From: JAGLOK01 sp963676355
GTDB taxonomy: Bacteria; Bacillota; Clostridia; Christensenellales; UMGS416
DNA length: 64,000 nucleotides
NCBI GenBank assembly: GCA_963676355.1
Contig: OY781093.1
Span: 310,001 to 374,000, forward strand
Direction: 5' to 3'
Shown piece after piece: positions 8,049 through 14,572 of the stretch (positions are counted from its first letter, which is position 1; each line of letters opens with the position of its first letter). Both the position numbers and the translations under genes were made by a program. Under the pieces are notes generated by a model, which worked only from the letters and a program-made list of their open reading frames with translations, made no database searches and was not told where the DNA came from.

Positions 8049-8498
8049 ATGTACTATAAAGAAGAATTTCAAAATTTATCGCAACAATTTGACAAAAAAC
8101 AAGCCGAAAAGCTTCAGCTTGATTATTTAGTTCGTATGATAGACAAGCTCGAGGAAAAAGGTATAGACGACGAAATAATTTTGCAAAGGTTTGAGGAATT
8201 GAAATCACAGCTTGAAAAGGTAAAAGCTGAATTTAAGGGTAACAAAAGTATATTTATCAGAGACATGAAAGCACTTATGGAGTACGTGAGGAAAAATCAC
8301 GCTTTGGTTGCCAAAGGACACTATTCCATGACATATATGATGTACGGAATGTCAATAGGTGTTGCACTGGGAGTTGCACTTATGAGTATGGGAAATACTG
8401 CATTTTTGGCAGTCGGTATAGGTGCGGGTCTTGCGATAGGCTACGGTGCAGGTGAGCAGAAAGAAAAGCAGGTAAATCTCGCGGGAAACTTGTATTAA
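8049..8498 (+). CDS. Coiled-coil/glycine-zipper membrane protein, copy 1
   Basis: 149 residues. Residues 1-75 are highly charged and predicted to form long helices or a coiled coil (KQAEKLQLDYLVRMIDKLEE). Residues about 88-135 hold two hydrophobic helices rich in small residues (GMSIGVALGVALMSMG and AVGIGAGLAIGYGAG), a glycine-zipper pattern, ending in a short polar tail. About half of its residues match the protein at 9295, including the MYYKEEF start and the NKSIF.RD..AL.EY.RK block. The hydrolase gene lies between them on the same strand. No lipobox or signal peptide; the N-terminus is probably cytoplasmic. I do not recognise a characterised family. Confidence 0.8.
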   Translation: MYYKEEFQNLSQQFDKKQAEKLQLDYLVRMIDKLEEKGIDDEIILQRFEELKSQLEKVKAEFKGNKSIFIRDMKALMEYVRKNHALVAKGHYSMTYMMYGMSIGVALGVALMSMGNTAFLAVGIGAGLAIGYGAGEQKEKQVNLAGNLY

Positions 8499-8548
8499 CA
8501 GCGTAATGCTATAGAAGCAGTCTCTTTTTATAATTGAAAGGAGCTAAA

Positions 8549-9265
8549 ATGGGAAGATTTTTTGAGAAAAAGAAGAAATTAAAGATAACATTGCTGTCGG
8601 TATTGTTTTTTATAGTTGTGCTTGTTGGCGGATTTTACATATATACGCTGGATTATTACAGGGCAACAGATGAAGTGGATAAAATGGAAGAATTTCAGAA
8701 CGCTGAAAAAATGGATAATATGAGTGTTTTTTATCCTAATAAAGGCGAATCTCTGAATAAAGGTATCATTTTTTATCCCGGGGGAAAGGTGGAGGCAAAA
8801 GCATATGCGCCTCTTCTTATCAAGCTTACACAAGAGGGATATACATGTGTACTTATTAAAATGCCTTTTAACCTTGCTGTATTTAACATTAAAGCAGCAG
8901 ACAAGGTGTATGATGAGGTTTCTGACATAGATGAGTGGTATTTGATGGGACACTCTTTGGGTGGTGCAATGGCAAGCAGTTATTGTGATAAAAATTCCGA
9001 GAAACTGGATGGATTAATATTGCTTGGAGCATATCCTTTAAATGATGCGGATATAGAAACTCTCACAATATACGGCACTGAAGACTTAGGTCAAGACATG
9101 AATGAGCTTCAGGAAAAATATGATGCCGTGTTAATAGAAGGTGGCAATCACGCATACTATGGAAACTACGGTGAGCAAAAGGGTGATGGCATAGCAAAAA
9201 TCACAAGACAACAACAGCAGGAAACAGCAGTGAAACTTATAACTGAATTTATAGGTTCCAGATAA
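8549..9265 (+). CDS. Membrane-anchored alpha/beta hydrolase
   Basis: 238 residues from the ATG at 8549, preceded by GAAAGGAG; an in-frame TTG five codons earlier overlaps this site. One N-terminal transmembrane segment (ITLLSVLFFIVVLVGGFYIY) leaves the catalytic domain outside. The nucleophile elbow is GHSLGG (LMGHSLGGAMASSY), the acid is likely in YGTED, and the His in GGNHAYYG, giving a full Ser-Asp-His triad of the Abhydrolase_5 (PF12695-like) type. GIIFYPGGKVEAKAY near residue 75 would supply the oxyanion hole. The substrate is unknown; lipids, esters or cell-wall decorations are possible. It sits between two paralogous coiled-coil/glycine-zipper genes in the same direction. Confidence 0.85.
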   Translation: MGRFFEKKKKLKITLLSVLFFIVVLVGGFYIYTLDYYRATDEVDKMEEFQNAEKMDNMSVFYPNKGESLNKGIIFYPGGKVEAKAYAPLLIKLTQEGYTCVLIKMPFNLAVFNIKAADKVYDEVSDIDEWYLMGHSLGGAMASSYCDKNSEKLDGLILLGAYPLNDADIETLTIYGTEDLGQDMNELQEKYDAVLIEGGNHAYYGNYGEQKGDGIAKITRQQQQETAVKLITEFIGSR

Positions 9266-9294
9266 TTTGTTTGTAAATATGGCAGGTAAATATT

Positions 9295-9741
9295 ATGTAC
9301 TACAAAGAAGAATTTGAAAATCTTGTTCAGCAATTTGAGGAAAAGAAAAAGGAAAAACTGGAGCTCCCCAAATTATTGCGACTTATAGAAAAGCTGGAAG
9401 AAAAGCAGCTTGAAAATGAAAATATTGCAGCAAAATTTCTATCCTTAAAAGAGGTGCTTGAAAAAGCGAAAGAAAATTATAAAATAAACAAAAGCATTTT
9501 TGCAAGAGATTTTAGGGCATTATCAGAATATATAAGAAAAGAATATGGTCTTGTTTCAAAAGGTTTTTACACCGCTGTGTATATGTCATTAGGAATGGCT
9601 ATTGGAACAGGAATAGGGGTAGCTTTTATGAGCACAAATACAGTTTTTTTTGTTATTGGAATCGGCGCCGGACTTGCAATAGGATCTGGAGTTGGTGCGC
9701 AAAAAGATAAGCAGGCCAAGGAGAAAGGCATTGTTTATTGA
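9295..9741 (+). CDS. Coiled-coil/glycine-zipper membrane protein, copy 2
   Basis: 148 residues, a paralogue of the 8049 gene: MYYKEEFENL start, charged helical region (VQQFEEKKKEKLEL...), shared NKSIFARDFRALSEYIRK block near residue 65-82, then two glycine-rich hydrophobic helices (GMAIGTGIGVAFMST and VIGIGAGLAIGSGVGA). It starts 29 bases after the hydrolase stop. The GGCAGG sequence upstream is only a weak ribosome site. The pair probably arose by duplication around or together with the hydrolase gene. Function unknown; the pattern suggests membrane oligomers or a scaffold with a cytoplasmic coiled coil. Confidence 0.8.
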   Translation: MYYKEEFENLVQQFEEKKKEKLELPKLLRLIEKLEEKQLENENIAAKFLSLKEVLEKAKENYKINKSIFARDFRALSEYIRKEYGLVSKGFYTAVYMSLGMAIGTGIGVAFMSTNTVFFVIGIGAGLAIGSGVGAQKDKQAKEKGIVY

Positions 9742-9750
9742 TATATCAGG

Positions 9751-10023
9751 TTAATTATCTTTAATAAAAAACTTATCAAAGTATTCTGAAACGCTTAAAA
9801 GCGTTTCTCTTTTTAAGCGATAATGAGTGAAATATCCTCTTTTTTCGCCAACTACTATATCCGCATTTCGGAGAATTTTTAAGTGTTGGGAAACGGCTGC
9901 TTCGGAAATACCAAGCTTATTTGACAGCCCTCTTACACATAAATCATAATTTTCTAAAATATTTATAATTTTAAGTCTGTTTCCATCAGCCAATGCTTTT
10001 AAAGTTTTTGTTATTTCATCCAT
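9751..10023 (-). CDS. ArsR-family regulator without the CxC metal motif
   Basis: 90 residues, a complete winged helix-turn-helix of the ArsR/SmtB class: ALADGNRLKIINIL at residue 12, the recognition helix GISEAAVSQHLKILR near 40-55, and a wing with GEKRGYFTHYRL. In arsenic-sensing ArsR the helix alpha-3 reads ELCVCDL; here it is DLCVRGL, so only one Cys remains and classical As(III)/metal binding there is unlikely. It is the last gene of a leftward operon with two permease halves, 23 bases after the second, and so probably controls that operon. A plus-strand terminator for the convergent gene is embedded in its 3' end. Confidence 0.88.
   Translation of the reverse strand: MDEITKTLKALADGNRLKIINILENYDLCVRGLSNKLGISEAAVSQHLKILRNADIVVGEKRGYFTHYRLKRETLLSVSEYFDKFFIKDN
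9788..9814 (+). terminator. Terminator of the 8049-9741 cluster, inside arsR-type coding sequence
   Basis: GAAACGCT (9788-9795), TAAA, AGCGTTTC (9800-9807), then TCTTTTT on the plus strand. It would end rightward transcription from 9741 while being part of the leftward regulator gene. Confidence 0.65.
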
Positions 10024-10046
10024 ACTTATACCAATGCTTTCGCCTA

Positions 10047-10598
10047 CTAGGAAGGCTGGTTGATTTTATAGTTCTTCTTATCAAGATATCCGCCCAGCAC
10101 AGTTCCCGCAATAGCCAGTAGAGGTATAGCTGCTATAAGCCGTGTTGCTGTAAACAGCGCACCCAAAAAAGTTATTTCAAACATTACCATCGGAATGCGG
10201 CATATACCGGCAAAACCGAGGTAAGAAAAAATTATTTTATTTCCCGCACCTTTTTTGCTGAGGGATGCAGAAAGAGGGAAAATAACATACACTCCGCCTA
10301 TGGATATACCGGCTAGTATAAGAGCCCACAGATAACCTTTTATTCCGCTGGATTCACCCATATGTTTTATAACGTGTTCGCGCTTCACCCACTTTTCAAA
10401 CAGCGCGATGAGAACAAAAGCCGGAGGAACTATTTGAAGCATCTCCCACAAGTTAGTTCCAAAATACTTTGCGGCATTTATGCCCCACTCGATGTCAAAA
10501 ATGCGGGATACTAAAAAAGTCCCAGCCAGCGCCACGGCAAATAAGGAGAAAAATACCCATTTTCTTTTTCCGTTTGGTTTGTTGTCTGCTTTTTTCAT
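10047..10598 (-). CDS. Permease half, ArsP/COG0701-like (second half)
   Basis: 183 residues with about five transmembrane helices. Motifs include AGISIGGVYVIFPLSASLSKKGAG and FAGICRIPMVMFE, which resemble one half of the ArsP-type permease family (PF03773-like), whose members move organoarsenicals or other, unknown, solutes. A positively charged N-terminus precedes the first helix. The start (GGGAGGCGCTGTT ATG) overlaps the stop of the first half by four bases, so both subunits should be made together and pair in the membrane. With the ArsR-type regulator next it forms a three-gene operon. The substrate is not known. Confidence 0.75.
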   Translation of the reverse strand: MKKADNKPNGKRKWVFFSLFAVALAGTFLVSRIFDIEWGINAAKYFGTNLWEMLQIVPPAFVLIALFEKWVKREHVIKHMGESSGIKGYLWALILAGISIGGVYVIFPLSASLSKKGAGNKIIFSYLGFAGICRIPMVMFEITFLGALFTATRLIAAIPLLAIAGTVLGGYLDKKNYKINQPS

Positions 10599-11083
10599 AA
10601 CAGCGCCTCCCCAAATACCAAAGAAACTATAATGGTTATAATAATTGCCAAGGAAAATCCGATGCCGTTTCTTATGAGCGCAACTTTAGTCCCGAGATAT
10701 TTCTTTTCAAGCGGAAATGTTGCAACACCGACATTCATAAGAGTCATTGTAAAGGCAGCGAGCACCGCATATGTTACACCCTGTGCTTTTAGCACTGCTG
10801 CAAGAGGAAACGCAACAAAGCCCGGCATCATCGTGGCTGAACCCAACCCCAATGCAAGCAAAATACCGCCTAAACCGCTTTTTTCACCAAGCAAGTTGGT
10901 TATAGTCTTATCAGGCAATGCAGACATAACAATAGCTGTAAGCCCCATCACATAAAAGAACAATGGCATAATTTTAAGCATCCGCTTACCTGCCATCTTT
11001 AGAGCGGCAACACTCTTTTTCTTGTCAAATATAAAAGATATAACTAATGCGATGATGGTTATGCTCCAGATAACATATTTCAT
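10595..11083 (-). CDS. Permease half, ArsP/COG0701-like (first half)
   Basis: 162 residues with about five transmembrane helices. The conserved GLGSATMMPGFVAFPLAAVL stretch near the middle, and MNVGVATFPLEKKYLG after it, match the other half of the ArsP-type permease fold; in single-chain members the two halves are fused. GAGGTG precedes the ATG at 11083. It is the first gene of the leftward operon, with a TTGACA/TATTAT promoter, divergent from the MerR-GGDEF gene. A role in exporting a metalloid, metal chelate or organic solute is inferred from family and regulator only. Confidence 0.75.
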   Translation of the reverse strand: MKYVIWSITIIALVISFIFDKKKSVAALKMAGKRMLKIMPLFFYVMGLTAIVMSALPDKTITNLLGEKSGLGGILLALGLGSATMMPGFVAFPLAAVLKAQGVTYAVLAAFTMTLMNVGVATFPLEKKYLGTKVALIRNGIGFSLAIIITIIVSLVFGEALL

Positions 11084-11123
11084 GTGGATTCACCTCAATA
11101 TAATTAAGCAAATACTAAAATAA

Positions 11124-11152
11124 ATAATAATATAGTTAATAACATATGTCAA
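11124..11152 (-). promoter_or_regulatory. Promoter of the permease operon with a small dyad
   Basis: Leftward TTGACA (11152-11147), 17 bases, TATTAT (11129-11124). The palindrome ACATATGT overlaps the -35 and could be part of an ArsR-type operator. Confidence 0.7.
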
Positions 11153-11173
11153 TTTATATTATACAAAAAATTA

Positions 11174-11204
11174 TTGACTCTCCCCTTACGTAAGATGGTA
11201 TATT
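11174..11204 (+). promoter_or_regulatory. MerR-type promoter with 19-bp spacer and central dyad
   Basis: TTGACT (11174-11179), a 19-base spacer, TATATT (11199-11204). The overlong spacer contains the perfect palindrome CTTACGTAAG (11185-11194). This is the classic layout of promoters that MerR-family proteins untwist to activate. It reads into the MerR-GGDEF gene, implying autoregulation. Confidence 0.82.
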
Positions 11205-11235
11205 AAAGACAGTACTTATTAAGGGAGCTCTCCTA

Positions 11236-12132
11236 ATGAAACAAATAGGCGAATTTGCAAAGGATAACACAGTGACGGTAAAAGCTCTTCGTCATTATGA
11301 AAAGCTTGGGCTTGTTTTGCCGGCCAAGGTTGATGAATTTACAGGATATCGATATTATAGTGAAAGTCAATCAGACATTTTGGATGTAATTACATATCTT
11401 AAATCGCTGGGATTTTCACTGTCGGAAGTAAAAAAGATAGTAACAGGCGAGATTACAGTGAAAATGCTTTCGTTAATTTTACGGGCAAAAAAGAAACAGG
11501 CAAAAACGGATATTGATTCATCAAATGTCAGATATAAAAGAATAAATGCGCTGATTAAGAGCCTTGAAAGCAGATTCGTCTCCAATGATTTTGATATTAA
11601 GGAGATAATAAACATGGAAAACAAAGATATTAAGCTGGAAATGACAGGACATGAACTCTTTAACTACGAGGCAAGAAATATGATGGATGCTGCACGCGAA
11701 AACGACACGCCACTTTGCGTACTCAGCATCGATATAGACGACTTTGCAGCAGTTAACGATAAATTTGGTTATGAAGTGGGAGATGTGGTAATTGAAAGAA
11801 CACAAAATGCAGTTCAACAAGCATTGATGGAAATAAATACTGAAAATCGTGACGGCTATAGTATGTTGGAGCGCGATGCGGGAGATGAATTTAAGATTGT
11901 ATTAAACGATGATGTCGATATCGCAAAAAAACTTGCGAGCCTTATAATTGAGATGGTGTTCGCCATTGATTATGGTGATATCCAAGAGGGGCTGTCGCGT
12001 TCGGTTACGATAGGAGTCGCATCTAACGAGTGCGAAAAGATGTCGATGGGAAAACTTTTTCATCTTGCAGATAGTGCGATGTATGAAGCAAAGAACCAAA
12101 AGAGAGGAACATATGTGGTGTATACTCAATAG
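11236..12132 (+). CDS. MerR-type DNA-binding domain fused to a GGDEF domain
   Basis: 298 residues. Residues 1-70 are a MerR winged helix (MKQIGEFAKDNTVTVKALRHYEKLGLV, then GYRYYSESQ and LKSLGFSLSEVKKI). A helical linker runs to about residue 115, where ordinary MerR proteins have their dimerisation helix. Residues about 133-298 form a GGDEF fold: LSIDIDDFAAVNDKFGYEVGD holds the metal-binding Asp and substrate Asn, the signature reads AGDEF (215-219) preceded by ER, and VTIGVAS and LADSAMYEAKNQKRG close the domain. First-Gly-to-Ala versions are active in some diguanylate cyclases; no RxxD inhibitory site is seen. It may therefore make, bind or sense a cyclic dinucleotide or GTP and switch transcription directly. 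GGGAG precedes the ATG. Confidence 0.9.
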   Translation: MKQIGEFAKDNTVTVKALRHYEKLGLVLPAKVDEFTGYRYYSESQSDILDVITYLKSLGFSLSEVKKIVTGEITVKMLSLILRAKKKQAKTDIDSSNVRYKRINALIKSLESRFVSNDFDIKEIINMENKDIKLEMTGHELFNYEARNMMDAARENDTPLCVLSIDIDDFAAVNDKFGYEVGDVVIERTQNAVQQALMEINTENRDGYSMLERDAGDEFKIVLNDDVDIAKKLASLIIEMVFAIDYGDIQEGLSRSVTIGVASNECEKMSMGKLFHLADSAMYEAKNQKRGTYVVYTQ

Positions 12133-12156
12133 TGAAAACAGGCATACATAAATAAT

Positions 12157-12196
12157 AAAAGCGCTTGTCAGGGTTTTATCTGACAAGCGCTTTTTT
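12157..12196. terminator. Bidirectional terminator after the MerR-GGDEF gene
   Basis: A perfect 15-bp stem (AAAAGCGCTTGTCAG / complement, 12157-12171 and 12180-12194) with an eight-base loop and T-rich flanks. Confidence 0.9.
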
Positions 12197-12240
12197 ATAA
12201 ATTTCCTTATTAAATAGAAAGAATATGTCTCGGAGTTTTT

Positions 12241-13428
12241 TTATTCTTCCATCTTTACTTCATCAAACACACGCTTTATCGCTTCAAAGGCATAATCCAT
12301 CTGCTCTTTGGTGTGGGTTGCTGTGTAGCTTGTGCGAAGCAGGCATTCGCCTTCAGGCACAGCAGGGCAGATAACGGGGTTTACGTAAACGCCTTCTTCA
12401 AGCAAACGCTTAGTTATAATAAATGTCCTGTGCATGTTGTAGGTGTATATCGGTATGATACCTGTGGATCCGTCTATAATCGGAATGTTTGCGGCCTTAA
12501 GCTTGTCGCGCATATATTGACTTATCTCAATTAAGGCATCCACCCTTTCAGGCTCATTTTTTATGATTCGCAAAGCTTCAAGGGCAGCTGCCGCGTTTGA
12601 TGGCGGAACCGATGCGCTGAAGATAAACGGACGCGACTTGTGTTTAACATAGTGTATTATCTCGTCGCTTGCGGCGATACATCCTCCAAGTGAAGCTAGG
12701 GATTTTGAAAAAGTGGTCATTATAATGTCCACCTCGTCTTCAAGTCCGAAGTGTGAGGCTGTTCCCCTTCCGCCTTTGCCCACCATACCCATGCCGTGGG
12801 CGTCATCCACCATAATGCGAGCACCATATTTTTTGCCGAGTCGCACAATTTCAGGAAGGTTTGCAATATCTCCAGTCATGGAAAATACGCCGTCAACAAT
12901 TATAAGCTTTCCCGCCTCTTCAGGTATGCGCTTCAAAACACGCTCAAGGTCTTCCATGTCATTGTGACGGAATTTAACGCTCTTTTTTGCAAAGCTAAGC
13001 CTGCATGCGTCGCGGATGCTTGCATGGTTTTCTGAGTCGTTTATTATATAATCGTGATATCCGACTATGCATGAAATAATGCCAAGATTTGTCTGGAAAC
13101 CAGTTGAGAAAGTGAGTGCTGCTTCTTTGCTGAAAAATTCAGCCAGTTCTTCCTCCAAAGTTACGTGTAAATCCAGTGTTCCGTTTAAAAACCGCGAGCC
13201 TGAGCATCCAGTGCCGTATTTGTCCAAAGCGTCTTTTGCTGCTTGAATTGTCCTTTTATCCGAAGTTAATCCGATGTAGTTGTTGGAGCCTATCATGATG
13301 ACTCTTTTGCCATCCATGATGACTTCAGTGTCTTGTCCTGATTCAATTGCATGAAAGTAAGGATAAATCCCTGCTGCCATGGCTTCCCGAGCATCAGTAT
13401 ACTCAGCACATTTTTGTAATAAATCCAT
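12241..13428 (-). CDS. Alpha-oxoamine synthase (SPT/AONS/KBL family)
   Basis: 395 residues from the ATG at 13428, after AGAGGT. A PLP fold-type I enzyme that condenses an amino acid with an acyl thioester: SNNYIGL near residue 50, GTGCSGSRFLNGT, the PLP-stacking His in NDSENHAS, VDDAHGMG and the Schiff-base lysine in TTFSKS (about Lys242). Sisters are 8-amino-7-oxononanoate synthase (BioF), glycine C-acetyltransferase (Kbl) and serine palmitoyltransferase. The stretch IVDGVFSMTGDIANLPEIV and FGLEDEVDIIM reads closest, to my eye, to serine-palmitoyltransferase-like members, but the substrate cannot be fixed. No bio genes or threonine dehydrogenase are adjacent; instead a divergent short-chain dehydrogenase gene is 152 bases away, which suits the second step of sphingoid-base synthesis. 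Confidence 0.85.
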   Translation of the reverse strand: MDLLQKCAEYTDAREAMAAGIYPYFHAIESGQDTEVIMDGKRVIMIGSNNYIGLTSDKRTIQAAKDALDKYGTGCSGSRFLNGTLDLHVTLEEELAEFFSKEAALTFSTGFQTNLGIISCIVGYHDYIINDSENHASIRDACRLSFAKKSVKFRHNDMEDLERVLKRIPEEAGKLIIVDGVFSMTGDIANLPEIVRLGKKYGARIMVDDAHGMGMVGKGGRGTASHFGLEDEVDIIMTTFSKSLASLGGCIAASDEIIHYVKHKSRPFIFSASVPPSNAAAALEALRIIKNEPERVDALIEISQYMRDKLKAANIPIIDGSTGIIPIYTYNMHRTFIITKRLLEEGVYVNPVICPAVPEGECLLRTSYTATHTKEQMDYAFEAIKRVFDEVKMEE

Positions 13429-13580
13429 AAATAATACCTCTAAAAATAAGAATAATTTCAGCCATATAATAACATAAATTTGCATCAATATATAGCAATA
13501 TAATGTTAGAAGTGCGTTAGAAGTTTTCTTTTGCTATAATAAACAAAGTGAATTTATTATTGATTATTTAGGAGAAAAAG

Positions 13581-14390
13581 ATGCAAAACAAAAAGACAGC
13601 TCTTGTTACAGGAGCATCATCGGGTATTGGAAAAGCAATATTTAGCAAGCTAATAGACAGTGGTTGGGTTGTATATGGAACTTCAAGAAAAATAGAGAAG
13701 GGAAATGTTAAAGAGGTTTCCGGCGGATTTATGATCCACATGGATGTAACGGATGAATCTTCCATTGATTCGGCTTATAAGATAATAAAAGAAAAAGAGG
13801 GCGGTTTGGATGCGCTGATTAACAATGCAGGAAACGGTATCGCAGGCGCAGTGGAAGACACAAGTGCAAAGGAAGCCATGTGGCAGTTTGATGTGAATTA
13901 CTTTGGAATGCTACGTACAGTTCGTGCATTTTTTGATATGCTTATGAAAAAAGAAGGAATAATAATAAATGTAAGCTCGGTAGCCGGAGTCTTGAGTATT
14001 CCCTTTCAAGGGCAGTATTCTGCAAGCAAAGCGGCACTGGAAGCGGCAAGTGAAGCACTTCGCATGGAAGTAAAGCCATATGGAGTGCGTGTGTGCCTTG
14101 TGGAGCCGGGCGATACAAAAACGGAATTTACTCAAAACAGAACATGGTCTGAGGCGGCAGAAGGCTCAAGATATGAAAAAACGATGAAAGCATCCATACA
14201 AAAGATGGAGCATGATGAGCAAAATGGAGTTTCACCAGCAAAGGTAGCAGAAGTAGTGTGGAAAATGATGCAAAAAAAGAATCCGCCTGTGCGCAAAGCT
14301 GTGGGCTTGTCGTATCAGATATTAATATTTTTAAAGCGATTATTGCCGGATAAATTGGTATTATGGATATTGGGTAAAATGTACGCATAA
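13581..14390 (+). CDS. Short-chain dehydrogenase/reductase
   Basis: 269 residues, classical SDR. TGASSGIG at residue 10 binds NAD(P); NNAGNG near 80; catalytic Ser in NVSSVAG; YSASK with the catalytic Tyr and Lys; PGDTKTEF after it. The region just after the first strand (YGTSRKIEKGN) has Arg near the position that favours NADPH. The C-terminal part (SYQILIFLKRLLPDKLVLWILGKMYA) is hydrophobic and amphipathic, as in membrane-associated SDRs acting on lipids, including 3-ketodihydrosphingosine reductases and 17-beta-HSD-like enzymes. It is divergent from the alpha-oxoamine synthase gene. AGGAG precedes the ATG and TATAAT lies at 13535-13540. The substrate is unknown; lipid is inferred. Confidence 0.85.
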   Translation: MQNKKTALVTGASSGIGKAIFSKLIDSGWVVYGTSRKIEKGNVKEVSGGFMIHMDVTDESSIDSAYKIIKEKEGGLDALINNAGNGIAGAVEDTSAKEAMWQFDVNYFGMLRTVRAFFDMLMKKEGIIINVSSVAGVLSIPFQGQYSASKAALEAASEALRMEVKPYGVRVCLVEPGDTKTEFTQNRTWSEAAEGSRYEKTMKASIQKMEHDEQNGVSPAKVAEVVWKMMQKKNPPVRKAVGLSYQILIFLKRLLPDKLVLWILGKMYA

Positions 14391-14572
14391 ATGAGAATTT
14401 TAATAAAAAAAGGAATAAAACTGCTTTATTTATACTTTTGTGATTAATGTGTATGTTCAGTGTATTTGTATGCAAATAACCATAATAAATGGTGCCCGAA
14501 TCAACAAGAAACTCGTTTAAAACATTCTTTTAAAGATTTGAAAGCTGGCATAATAAAAGGCTTTCATGAAGA

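Noticed and set aside
13429..13488. An in-frame start 20 codons upstream of the alpha-oxoamine synthase
   Set aside because: The added part has no family match and the ATG at 13428 has AGAGGT before it.
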